DNA from: Coprococcus_C hominis
Lineage (GTDB): Bacteria > Bacillota > Clostridia > Lachnospirales > Lachnospiraceae
NCBI RefSeq assembly: GCF_020687505.1
Contig: NZ_JAJEQT010000013.1
DNA length: 30,690 bases
Reading direction: 5' to 3' (one strand)
Positions 16,503 to 24,462 of this stretch are shown piece after piece. The position numbers and the translations under genes were made by a program. The stretch's first letter is position 1; each line of letters opens with the position of its first letter. Below the pieces are notes generated by a model that was given only the letters and a program-made list of their open reading frames with translations, had not been told where the DNA came from and made no database searches.

Positions 16503-18161
16503 TTACCCCTTGTACTCAAATTCTTCTTCCGCCAGACGAATGATATTACCAGGATCCAGCTTCATATAACGCCCCGGCATAACTCGTATGTCGTTCACAT
16601 ATGTTCCATTTGTCGTATCCAGATCCTGAATATAATATCCATCTTCAAACTTCATAATACACGCGTGTTTTCGACTGATACTATGGCTGCGCGTAATACA
16701 GTAATCGACAGAATCTGCGGCGGATCCGATAATGTAACTGTTCTGGTTCACCACAAACGTCTCGCCTGTTTTATACCGGACGATCGTTGGGTATCGAACC
16801 GCTGTATCGTTGAGCGGCTGACCGTGCTCGTCCATATCTATACCTAACACACTTGTTTCTCCTATCTCCTCCGGTGAAGACTGACCTGCCTCCTGCAGGC
16901 TTCTGTTCAAAGGAAGATTCTCATGATTTGTTACAAATCCCGGCGTAATCCTTCCACTGATTTTCAACGCTTCCTTGGCCAATACCGCCTGATTCCCCTG
17001 TTCCTCTGATAATTTCTTACATCTTTTACACTGCACAGCCAACAAAATCGCCAACGTGACAACGGCGATAAAAAGTACGCCACATGCGATGGTTGCTATA
17101 ATGATCACCGTCTTTACCGGCAATTCCGCTTTCTTCAGATTATCTATACTGTCCTGCAGCGTGACAGTCGCCGCATCTACCGCATCCTGTGTATAGTTAT
17201 CAACCTCCTGCGCCTGTACCTTCTGGTACAACTCTGTCGCCTGATTATAAGCGTCTTCACATACCTTCCATGATTCAGGTGCATATTTATCTGCATCTAA
17301 TCCCTCGTATGCCGCGATCACCTCTTCCAGTTTGGATGTGTCTACAACTATCTCCGGATTATACTGAATCCCAAGGACAGTCAGCACATCGATTACCTCG
17401 TCGATCTGAAGTGCATATGTCTCCTCCGGATTTCCCTTGTTTATCGTGCTTACAATACCAATTGCTTCCCCTTCTTCATTTAACAGGGGAAATCCTCTGG
17501 TTATCGGCTGGCTTGCGGTGTATCTGTAATAATGCGCATCATTGATTTCCGACCAGTCCTCAATCGTACAGTCTATCTGCTGCATATCCGCATCATATGC
17601 ATGTACAACCTGTCCTTTCTTTGTCTTCGTACTATCCTCGCACAATCGAATCCCCATGCAGGATGCAATCTTTGTCGATGGCTGCAATATTGCAAAATTA
17701 AGTCCTTCACTGCTATTTACTATGGATAATTCCACAATCACATCATTTTTCAACACAAGCTCGATCACAGTATTCACCTTGTCAGGTGTCACCCCATGTG
17801 CCGCAGCCACCGCATTTTTCTCTTCTTCATTCAATATCACAGTATCGCAACAGGATATAAGATATGTACTTTCATCATCCCCTATAAAAAATGCATACCC
17901 GGTTTTAATCACATCCTTCGCGCCGCTATCCGCACAATACATCAGCCGAATTGATGCAATCCCCTTCTTCTCATCATACTTACCTGGTGCTTCTACATTC
18001 ACGGCATCCGTGGCAGTTGCCTCTGCTCCCACGGGCTCTCCTTCCGGCATCTCCGCTGCCCGTACATTCCCCTGAAGCAACACGCAGACCAGAAGTATAC
18101 TAATGAATGTGAAAATCGACCTTCTTCCTTTATATATGCTATGCTTTTTGTAATGTGTCAT
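16503..18161 (-). CDS. Membrane protein: dead trypsin-like domain, helical spacer, TM, cytoplasmic FHA
   Basis: 552 residues. Signal/anchor at 15-36. Extracytoplasmic residues 65-265 follow the HtrA/trypsin layout but have lost all catalytic residues: YLISCCDTV (His position is D106), NFAILQ (Asp position is N155) and ITRGFPLLNEEGEAIGIV (Ser position is R222). Residues 275-345 form a FIVAR-like helical spacer (ESWKVCEDAYNQATEL). A TM helix lies at about 350-377. The cytoplasmic tail has an intact FHA domain (YIIGSAADSVDY, ISRKHACI, DTTNGTYVND). It probably links an external binding domain to internal phospho-signalling in the T7SS. Starts at ATG with GGAGAA 5 bases upstream. Confidence 0.8.
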   Translation of the reverse strand: MTHYKKHSIYKGRRSIFTFISILLVCVLLQGNVRAAEMPEGEPVGAEATATDAVNVEAPGKYDEKKGIASIRLMYCADSGAKDVIKTGYAFFIGDDESTYLISCCDTVILNEEEKNAVAAAHGVTPDKVNTVIELVLKNDVIVELSIVNSSEGLNFAILQPSTKIASCMGIRLCEDSTKTKKGQVVHAYDADMQQIDCTIEDWSEINDAHYYRYTASQPITRGFPLLNEEGEAIGIVSTINKGNPEETYALQIDEVIDVLTVLGIQYNPEIVVDTSKLEEVIAAYEGLDADKYAPESWKVCEDAYNQATELYQKVQAQEVDNYTQDAVDAATVTLQDSIDNLKKAELPVKTVIIIATIACGVLFIAVVTLAILLAVQCKRCKKLSEEQGNQAVLAKEALKISGRITPGFVTNHENLPLNRSLQEAGQSSPEEIGETSVLGIDMDEHGQPLNDTAVRYPTIVRYKTGETFVVNQNSYIIGSAADSVDYCITRSHSISRKHACIMKFEDGYYIQDLDTTNGTYVNDIRVMPGRYMKLDPGNIIRLAEEEFEYKG

Positions 18162-18208
18162 TTATGTTCTCCTTTTCATATCATTATCAGTCGAACCCTA
18201 TTCCATCC

Positions 18209-19297
18209 TTATTGATACTCGATCGCCTGCTGTGTCTCTCCAGTATGCCGGTTCCAGATCACTCGCTTATCGACAGCTTCTTTCTCCTTTTTTTGTCCCA
18301 GATCATAGATAATATAATCATCACTGACAACGAGCGATTTTATCACCGTATCTGCCCCCGCATCAATCGTAATCAGTTCGCCTTCCTGCTTTTCATCCAG
18401 CGAATAATATTTTATGCAGATAGAATCATCCACCTTCTGTGCGTAGAACATGACTCTTTTGTAAACATTCAGGCAATACACACTTCCTGCAATACATACT
18501 TTTTCCTCCGCATCTTCATCATAGACACGTAAATCATGTAGATATACAAAATCACTGCCATATAACATATTGCTTTCAAAATAGACACCGATTGGTTCTT
18601 CCTTCTCCGTTCCGTAGATAACATTCTCAAAAAAGCAGATCAACTGATTTCTTCTGACCGCTTCATAAGAACATCGCACATTCACTAGATGCCGCATACG
18701 TCCAACCTCTATCGGCTGGCTCCAGTCCCATGTATCCATATCAAGATAATAGTATTCTGTCTGTTTTTGAAGCACCAGATAATGATCCCGGATACCAAAT
18801 ATCACGTAACTGCCATATCCACCCACATTCTCATAGATCACCTGTGCCTCAGTGCCTTCTTTATTGATGCGGTAAATCCGGTTTTCAATCTGGATATAGA
18901 AATATCCCTCATAATAGTACAGTTTGGAACCGATACCATAATAGATCGCATCTCCTTCATCAAATGTATAAAATTCCTCATATGTACCATCCGGAGACAA
19001 CCGGTAAATCACATTGTTTCCGCACTTCTCCAGCTCATCTACCTTGTCATAGTTTCCAAGCTTCACCCGGCTCTTATAGAAATACACATAACCGTCTACA
19101 ACCAGCGCGTCGTTGGCATAATTACCGCTTTGCTGGTCAATCCCTGGATCAACCTCTGAAAATGGATTCTCAAAAAACCGGTTCTTCGCCTTTGGTTCCG
19201 AACGCTTCTTATCATACACCCTGCTACCGACGACAATTACGCAGGCGAGGAGTATCACTGCAAATAAAACTATCTTTTCTTTCCGAATTAGAGACAT
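18209..19297 (-). CDS. Membrane-anchored propeller-like extracytoplasmic protein
   Basis: 362 residues. One N-terminal membrane helix (IVLFAVILLACVIVVGSRVY), then a long extracytoplasmic region. This consists of repeated short blocks such as DGYVYFYKS, NVIYRLSPDG, GYFYIQIENRIYRINKEG and TEYYYLDMDTW, typical of DUF5050-type propeller repeats. It is encoded between the lipoprotein and the dead-protease protein with good ribosome sites (GGGAGG). It probably forms part of the external face of this T7SS variant; function is not known. Confidence 0.7.
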   Translation of the reverse strand: MSLIRKEKIVLFAVILLACVIVVGSRVYDKKRSEPKAKNRFFENPFSEVDPGIDQQSGNYANDALVVDGYVYFYKSRVKLGNYDKVDELEKCGNNVIYRLSPDGTYEEFYTFDEGDAIYYGIGSKLYYYEGYFYIQIENRIYRINKEGTEAQVIYENVGGYGSYVIFGIRDHYLVLQKQTEYYYLDMDTWDWSQPIEVGRMRHLVNVRCSYEAVRRNQLICFFENVIYGTEKEEPIGVYFESNMLYGSDFVYLHDLRVYDEDAEEKVCIAGSVYCLNVYKRVMFYAQKVDDSICIKYYSLDEKQEGELITIDAGADTVIKSLVVSDDYIIYDLGQKKEKEAVDKRVIWNRHTGETQQAIEYQ

Positions 19298-19315
19298 TTT
19301 GTCCTCCCTTCGACA

Positions 19316-20161
19316 TTATTCATCCACGGTCACCCACATTGCAGACCTCACGCCGTTATAAGAATCCGGATAGTCCTGATCCCATTTTCCCTCGTATCCA
19401 ATCACCAAAATGTTGTAATCCTTCATACCCGTTGACCGCAGCATCCACGGTAACCGCTCCGTACCATCAGCCAGATGCCGGGAATATGGATACATCGCCG
19501 GAAGCTCCTCGATTACAATATCTGTAAATATCGCCTTCCGCTTCTGTAATACTGCTCTCGATGGTCTTCGCCCAAGGACAGATGCATCCGTTAAGCGATT
19601 TCCATAATATTGCTCTGCTTCCTTCCAGCTCAGCAGGAATATCTTATCCTTTGTATCCGGTCTGCTCTCCCGTACCTGTACATCCACGGATGGATCCACA
19701 TGCGCAGCAAACCCCACCGTAGACGGATTCTCCAACGTTGTCTCCCGGATACTTGCCTGTTCCGTCTCGTCAAACGCCTCTGCATAAAACTCCTGATTCA
19801 ACCACGACCGTATCTGCGAATCCTCCCATATTACACATTTATGATTATCCGAAAATCTCTGATAGGCAATCACATCATGCGATATAAGCAACACTGCATC
19901 CCCATCTTTATCCAGCACATCCCAGCAGATTGGATCCTCTGTCTCTGCATCTCCGTCCTGTTCGTAGGTTCCCATCTGCACGATATCTCCAATTTCTGCA
20001 TCTTTAAGCGCTACCGTTTCCAATGCTTCTGTCGTGGCAGGTTCATTTGTAGTCATTTCTGCGGTAGTCGCTTCTGTCGTCTCTATCTGGTTTTTTCCAC
20101 AGCCACACAACAAAACTACAACAATACCAATTATGACCATATATTTCTTTATTTTAATCAT
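19316..20161 (-). CDS. DUF6273-like lipoprotein
   Basis: 281 residues. Signal peptide with lipobox LLCGC (cysteine near residue 21), a Thr/Glu-rich linker (TTEATTAEMTTNEPATTEA), then a DUF6273-like domain: VQMGTYEQDG, PICWDVLDKDGDAVLLISHD, WEDSQIRSWLNQEFYAEAFD and a C-terminal GVRSAMWVTVDE. It should sit on the outer face of the membrane. It starts the run of envelope genes that leads to EssC. The role in secretion is inferred from operon position. Confidence 0.75.
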   Translation of the reverse strand: MIKIKKYMVIIGIVVVLLCGCGKNQIETTEATTAEMTTNEPATTEALETVALKDAEIGDIVQMGTYEQDGDAETEDPICWDVLDKDGDAVLLISHDVIAYQRFSDNHKCVIWEDSQIRSWLNQEFYAEAFDETEQASIRETTLENPSTVGFAAHVDPSVDVQVRESRPDTKDKIFLLSWKEAEQYYGNRLTDASVLGRRPSRAVLQKRKAIFTDIVIEELPAMYPYSRHLADGTERLPWMLRSTGMKDYNILVIGYEGKWDQDYPDSYNGVRSAMWVTVDE

Positions 20162-20229
20162 TTAATTTCGCTCCTGCATACGCCTCTATTCTATATTACT
20201 TTCTCCAATAGCTCTTTTGTTCTTAAAGA

Positions 20230-21891
20230 CTAACGAGAAAAATGTGCGCCATCCGTTCCCGCTGCATTTTCTTCCTCGATACGTAAATGATAATCTTCAT
20301 TTACACTATAAGGATCATTTAATAACTGCGGAATTGTTATTTCTGTATCAAACATATCATTGTAGTCATTAATAATCTGTATTGTTTGTATACCTGCATC
20401 CGCATATAAATATTCCCCAGAAATATTGTTGGTTTGGTAATTTGTAATTGAAACAGCACAATCAAAGTAAGAATATAAATTTGTTTTCATTAATTCATCC
20501 GCAGCAGCCTCCAACGCTGTTGCATCCTCTACTCCCTGGTAATAATCTTCCATGGCTCCTATACCATCACTTATTAAATTCCCAACAACCGGAATATTTC
20601 CTCCAAACGCTTCCTCTATTCCTGCATCTATACCTTCTCCAGCTACATCTAAAAGAAAACCAAACATATGTTCAGCTATAAAAGTCTGTTGAGCTTCTGG
20701 ACTTGAAAATCCTACAGAAGTAAAATTCGGCGCAAAATGATTATGCAAATCAACCATTACATGATCTGTTACAATTGCTGCCGAAGTTACCCCTGATCGA
20801 CTTTGTCCAACAGTTATCTGAGATGTATGCAATGAATTCAAAGTACCTAGCATTGGGGTTATATACTCTTCTTTAAAATTAATTATATATGTCTTATTAT
20901 TTCCCCCCTCGCAAGTAATATTCAAATATGGTCGATCCTCTCCATAAGAATTTCTAAACTCATGAACATTATAAATTGCCTGTGCAATTGCTTCCTTTTG
21001 TACTAATTGGTATCGATTTTCTACAATATTTTGATCCACTAATGCATCTTGTTGAAGAACATTTACCAATTGAGCATTGTATGTCGAAATCAAACTTAAG
21101 CCCTGCATAAATCCATTCCATTTATCATCATCTATAGACCACTCATAGTAATCTTTTTTTATATTTCCAACCATTGGACCTCCTATGTGTTCTTGCCCCC
21201 ATGTATAATTGCATGTGTCAGACAATGTCATCATATCGCAAAACAAGGTCTCCATATCTTTTTCATTCATCATTGTATATGCCATTGCAATTACTATATA
21301 TTCTGCATTTGTTATTTCACTTGCATCTTTTGCTAATATTTTTTCAATAGCAGCCATGTCATAGACAGGTTTCCCATCCACATAAATAAACACAGTAGCA
21401 AACGCCTGTTCATAATATGCTTTTGAATTAGCTGCTTGTTCAGTGAATCCTATCGCTTCTACAATGCCAGCATAGCTTAAATCATTCCCAAATATGCTAC
21501 CTTCCAATGCAACTGCACTTCCATATCTACCCAAATTATAATTAATTTCACTTACGGAATTTCCCAATGATGAAAGACTGAGCAAATCTCTTGCCCGTTG
21601 CATATTATTTTTCAATATATTTAAATCATCTTGTATTGTTTCTTCCCCTGCAAAATTTGAATCAAAGCATCTAACTTTCTCAAATACACGCCTTGTTCGA
21701 CAGCCAGTCGTTTCATAATAATAATTATTTGTTGTAATTATATCTTGATATGTTTCATGGCATACCTCGACATTTGAAAGCATTAAACCACTTGATAATT
21801 GATTAAATTTACAATTATTATTTTCCAAAGCAAGCGATTCTATTAGTTCAACATATTTTTGTTCCTTTTCTGTTGTATAATCTCGATCCAC
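20230..21891 (-). CDS. Large T7SS-locus protein, unknown, possible non-toxin substrate
   Basis: 553 residues from GTG 21891, chosen because GGAGG lies 8-9 bases upstream and it begins one base after the previous stop. There is no signal peptide or clear toxin motif. The N-terminal half is helical. A glycine-rich hydrophobic segment (FGFLLDVAGEGIDAGIEEAF and GNIPVVGNLISDGIGA) lies near residues 420-460, as seen in the middle of LXG toxins. It follows three small helical genes in the same order that precedes the LXG toxin. No immunity gene follows. It may be an LXG-like structural or cargo protein. Confidence 0.6.
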   Translation of the reverse strand: MDRDYTTEKEQKYVELIESLALENNNCKFNQLSSGLMLSNVEVCHETYQDIITTNNYYYETTGCRTRRVFEKVRCFDSNFAGEETIQDDLNILKNNMQRARDLLSLSSLGNSVSEINYNLGRYGSAVALEGSIFGNDLSYAGIVEAIGFTEQAANSKAYYEQAFATVFIYVDGKPVYDMAAIEKILAKDASEITNAEYIVIAMAYTMMNEKDMETLFCDMMTLSDTCNYTWGQEHIGGPMVGNIKKDYYEWSIDDDKWNGFMQGLSLISTYNAQLVNVLQQDALVDQNIVENRYQLVQKEAIAQAIYNVHEFRNSYGEDRPYLNITCEGGNNKTYIINFKEEYITPMLGTLNSLHTSQITVGQSRSGVTSAAIVTDHVMVDLHNHFAPNFTSVGFSSPEAQQTFIAEHMFGFLLDVAGEGIDAGIEEAFGGNIPVVGNLISDGIGAMEDYYQGVEDATALEAAADELMKTNLYSYFDCAVSITNYQTNNISGEYLYADAGIQTIQIINDYNDMFDTEITIPQLLNDPYSVNEDYHLRIEEENAAGTDGAHFSR

Positions 21892-21892
21892 C

Positions 21893-22180
21893 TTATTTTC
21901 CCTCCGAAAGCATATCAGAAATTTGAATGTCTCCATCTTGATATATTTTTTTTGCAATATTCAACATTTTTACGGAATCTTCAATTATCCCATGTACTAT
22001 GTTCTGTATATCTTTTAAGATATACACTTCATCCATCAGTATGTTCACATAATCACTTTGACTATATGATATTTCCGTTCCTAACCGTCCCGCTGCAATA
22101 TGCACATATGTATCATCTAACATCGCATTTAATCGTTTTATTTCTGTATCTATTACTGAATAATTAACTACTATAGCCAT
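21893..22180 (-). CDS. Small helical WXG100-like partner protein
   Basis: 95 residues, all helical with a central turn (AAGRLGTEISYSQSDYVNIL). No WXG tripeptide. It lies directly before the large 553-residue protein, one base apart, as a YwqI-type partner would precede an LXG toxin. Assignment rests on size, predicted helices and position. Confidence 0.55.
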   Translation of the reverse strand: MAIVVNYSVIDTEIKRLNAMLDDTYVHIAAGRLGTEISYSQSDYVNILMDEVYILKDIQNIVHGIIEDSVKMLNIAKKIYQDGDIQISDMLSEGK

Positions 22181-22198
22181 TCATTATCTCCTCTTTTT

Positions 22199-22489
22199 TT
22201 ATATTTCAGAATATAAATCTCCATCAACAACCTCTAATTTTTCTAAAAAATTAATTATTCTATTCTCACATTCCGTCGACCAACTTGGTAACTCACTTGA
22301 CAATGTTTGTAGAACAGATATGTATAACTCAAGATTATTATGAAAATCCCCTTCAGACACGCCGCTCATACATACATTGGTCAATGCCTCTATAAGCGTC
22401 TGTATTCTGCTGTCGATTTGTGTTGTCAAATCCATAATATTATTACTTAATGTTTCCATTTCTTCATCTCTTATTTTCATCTCTATCAT
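22199..22489 (-). CDS. Small helical WXG100-like protein
   Basis: 96 residues from ATG 22489 (GGGAG 9 bases upstream). It is helical throughout (NNIMDLTTQIDSRIQTLIEA, then LELYISVLQTLSSELPSW). Size and layout match WXG100-like proteins, though the usual WXG turn reads CMSGVSEGDF. It is part of a trio of small helical genes between the main WXG100 pair and the 553-residue protein. Confidence 0.55.
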   Translation of the reverse strand: MIEMKIRDEEMETLSNNIMDLTTQIDSRIQTLIEALTNVCMSGVSEGDFHNNLELYISVLQTLSSELPSWSTECENRIINFLEKLEVVDGDLYSEI

Positions 22490-22502
22490 ATCCAGATTCT
22501 CC

Positions 22503-22901
22503 CTATCTTAATTTATTTAATTGTGCCCGGTTTTCCTCAAGTTGTTGTTGAACTCGATATATTTCTTCTCCTATTGTTCTCAACGCTTCATCATAGCACA
22601 TACATAATTTTCTATAATTTTCTCCTGTTACATATTCCATTAATAATTCCGATACTTTTTTAATTGTCTGGTTATTCTTTTCTGCCTGCATCTCCTCTAT
22701 TATTTTTCGCTTCCTAGCATAACAATGCACGGCATCTGTCTTTTCAATCTGCTTTATTCTATACTCCTGTTGTAACAAATCCAGCCGATCTTCTAATCCT
22801 GATATATTCTTTTTCAAATCAGCTTTCTTTTGTTTCTTCCCTGCTTCTTCATCTGCCTTATTTCTCGTATCTCTCGTCTGAACTTGCATTCCCATAACCA
22901 A
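22503..22901 (-). CDS. Coiled-coil protein (DUF5082/YwqH-like)
   Basis: 132 residues from TTG 22901 (AAGGAG 7 bases upstream); ATG 22895 is an alternative but is 13 bases from that site. Charged coiled coil (GLEDRLDLLQQEYRIKQIEK and IGEEIYRVQQQLEENRAQLN). Its length and heptads resemble the coiled-coil LXG-partner protein at 9307-9768, suggesting a second, parallel partner set for the 553-residue protein. Confidence 0.6.
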   Translation of the reverse strand: MVMGMQVQTRDTRNKADEEAGKKQKKADLKKNISGLEDRLDLLQQEYRIKQIEKTDAVHCYARKRKIIEEMQAEKNNQTIKKVSELLMEYVTGENYRKLCMCYDEALRTIGEEIYRVQQQLEENRAQLNKLR

Positions 22902-22928
22902 TACCTTACTCCTTAGCTTTTATCATTA

Positions 22929-22984
22929 TAAAACAGCCCTTAAACCTCATCTTTATCAGACACCATTTAAGGGCTGTTTTACAC
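22929..22984 (-). terminator. Hairpin terminator/attenuator behind the WXG100 pair
   Basis: AAAACAGCCCTTAAA (about 22930-22944) pairs perfectly with TTTAAGGGCTGTTTT (22966-22980) around a 21-base loop. It lies just after the WXG100 stop at 22988. The minus-strand downstream arm ends in TTTT. It probably limits read-through so that the WXG100 pair is made in excess over the downstream machinery. Confidence 0.75.
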
Positions 22985-22987
22985 TAA

Positions 22988-23287
22988 CTAAAATAACATA
23001 TCTGCAATATTTGCATCTGCTTCCGCAAAGTTTTGACATATCTGTGAAAGCTGCGTATAGAACTGATTAATCAGATCTGACAAGCTCTCAATATCCGGTC
23101 CAAGCATATTTTTGAATTCCTCTACGTACGCAGTCGCAGACTCTGCCTCCATGTAACCATTGCTGACAAGAGAACTTACTGTTGTTGTCATATCTGAATA
23201 CAAATCCTCAATATTTCCTTCGTAGCCCTTCATATCTCCAATTAATCCTTCAACGGCTGCATAGTCTACTCTTAATCTATCACCCAT
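22988..23287 (-). CDS. WXG100-family protein lacking the WXG motif
   Basis: 99 residues; two long helices joined by a turn. At the WXG position the sequence reads LVSNGYMEAESATAYVEEF, so the tryptophan is absent. The C-terminus QNFAEADANIADMLF carries an F-x3-D version of the YxxxD/E export signal. Start ATG behind GGGAGG. It forms a pair with 23306-23596, expected to be the small co-secreted subunits of the T7SS. Confidence 0.85.
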   Translation of the reverse strand: MGDRLRVDYAAVEGLIGDMKGYEGNIEDLYSDMTTTVSSLVSNGYMEAESATAYVEEFKNMLGPDIESLSDLINQFYTQLSQICQNFAEADANIADMLF

Positions 23288-23305
23288 TTATTTATCCTCC
23301 CTGTA

Positions 23306-23596
23306 CTAACTTAACTGTGTTTTCATATCATCATCCAAATTCTCGAACTGCTGACATACACTTTCTAATTGCTGTGAAAAATCTCCCAAATTCACGTTCA
23401 GCTTTGAATAAATTGTTTTAACAATTTTCTCATATTTATCCATATATGCCTGCAATGCCTGTCCTTCCATTACGGATGGAAGAGTCTCTACCGTATTACT
23501 CAATTTGTCAAGCAGATTCTCCATTTCTCCCTTCTGTGTTTCAAGCTTTGCAATTACTTCGGATCGGATTTCCCCATAACGCACGTCTAAAGCCAT
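23306..23596 (-). CDS. WXG100-family protein with MEG in place of WXG
   Basis: 96 residues; helix-turn-helix. The turn reads LPSVMEGQALQAYMDKYEKI, aligned with the usual W-x-G followed by A-x2-Y/F, so W is replaced by M. The helix ends in QQFENLDDDMKTQLS. The ribosome site AGGAGG is strong. It is paired with 22988-23287, 18 bases away. Expected to be an EsxA-like secreted subunit. Confidence 0.85.
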   Translation of the reverse strand: MALDVRYGEIRSEVIAKLETQKGEMENLLDKLSNTVETLPSVMEGQALQAYMDKYEKIVKTIYSKLNVNLGDFSQQLESVCQQFENLDDDMKTQLS

Positions 23597-23638
23597 TTTT
23601 TAATACCTCCTAATTAATCTTCCACATACACAAGCTTT

Positions 23639-23683
23639 GTAAGTACTTACATATGCGTATTCATCTTGTTACACTGCGCAGTG
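23639..23683. promoter_or_regulatory. Two perfect 12-bp palindromes upstream of the WXG100 pair
   Basis: GTAAGTACTTAC (23639-23650) and CACTGCGCAGTG (23672-23683) are each perfect palindromes, with starts 33 bp apart, in the 126-base gap between the secreted-protein gene and the WXG100 pair. A weak minus-strand promoter is possible (TTGAAG, 17 bp, TTAAAT) just upstream of the second. They look like dimer-binding operators or small hairpins acting on WXG100 expression. Confidence 0.4.
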
Positions 23684-23722
23684 CAATATTTAAAGCAACT
23701 TCATTTGTCGCTTCAAACCTTA

Positions 23723-24229
23723 TTAATAATAATCTCCATTATTTTTACAGCTCAATGTTATTTTCTTTGCCTGTACCAATATTGGAGTATAATGCTTATC
23801 CTTTAATGTAAAACTCAAAACAGTTTTTGGATCAGTTCCTGCATAATTTTGTTGTGATATATTGCTTACCTCTATGTGAGAATCAATTTTCGAAATTGAA
23901 TACGAAGAACTTGAAATACGCGCTCTCCCATCAGAATGTCCATAAGAAAAATTTGCATAGACATATATAATTAAACAGTCCTCCCCATTTACTTCATATG
24001 TATATTTTTTTGTAGCTTTTCTTGCCGACACAGAACGCGTATTCTCTGATATTTCATCATTTGTAATTACATATATTCTTTCTGTTACACCTCCTTCCAA
24101 CTTATTTTCTGCAATCAATAATTCTCCAACACTTGTCTGTGCCTGTATTTTATTATCTTCAAATCCAGGCATTACCATTAACATCAAAATACCAAAAACA
24201 AAGTACAACCATTTTCTTTTTTTAATCAT
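23723..24229 (-). CDS. Secreted protein of unknown function, first gene of the T7SS transcript
   Basis: 168 residues. N-terminal signal peptide (KKRKWLYFVFGILMLMVMPGF), likely cleaved near the IQAQ region. The rest is beta-rich with a Ser-rich RARISSSSYSISKIDSHIEV stretch and no recognisable domain. It is the first gene behind the LytTR-type promoter at 24287-24355, starting at ATG with GAGGTG upstream. Its role in secretion is unknown. Confidence 0.7.
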   Translation of the reverse strand: MIKKRKWLYFVFGILMLMVMPGFEDNKIQAQTSVGELLIAENKLEGGVTERIYVITNDEISENTRSVSARKATKKYTYEVNGEDCLIIYVYANFSYGHSDGRARISSSSYSISKIDSHIEVSNISQQNYAGTDPKTVLSFTLKDKHYTPILVQAKKITLSCKNNGDYY

Positions 24230-24280
24230 CTTAGCACCTCACACATAATAAATGAACTCTTCCGAGTTTTTCCATAGCCT

Positions 24281-24355
24281 GATTTTAGTATATCGCTACA
24301 TGCCCAATTATCAAGATGTCTTGCACAAATGGTCGAAATATTAACACTTTTGGTC
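24281..24355. repeat. Direct repeat, left copy (candidate att site)
   Basis: 75 bp matching 28601-28675 at 69 of 75 positions. The match includes the promoter, both operator repeats and the last codons and stop of the kinase gene. Similarity stops sharply at both ends. It marks the left border of the inserted module. Confidence 0.8.
24287..24355 (-). promoter_or_regulatory. LytTR-type operator and promoter of the T7SS operon
   Basis: On the minus strand, repeats GACCAAAAGTG (24355-24345) and GACCATTTGTG (24334-24324) are 21 bp apart. After 9 bases comes -35 TTGATA (24314-24309), a 16 bp spacer and -10 TATACT (24292-24287). Transcription would enter the secreted-protein gene and then the WXG100 genes. 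Family knowledge makes the nearby LytTR regulator (29495-30199) the likely activator. The distal repeat also encodes the ghost of a kinase C-terminus (DQKC, stop). Confidence 0.75.
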
Positions 24356-24411
24356 AAAAAAAGTCCAACATGCATAATTTAAAGATACTTATACGGAACT
24401 CATGTGTACTT

Positions 24412-24441
24412 TTGCATATTAGAATATATTTCTGCTACAAT
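24412..24441 (+). promoter_or_regulatory. Promoter for the recombinase gene
   Basis: -35 TTGCAT (24412-24417), 18 bp spacer, -10 TACAAT (24436-24441), 21 bases before the recombinase ATG at 24463. Its transcript would read on through the left inverted repeat into the adjacent cargo gene. Confidence 0.5.
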
Positions 24442-24462
24442 ACGATGAAAAAGGAGTTTTCT

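Noticed and set aside
24316..24462. Longer N-terminus for the recombinase
   Set aside because: The extra 49 codons overlap the promoter and direct repeat. The AAGGAG before ATG 24463 fits the usual family length of about 300 residues.
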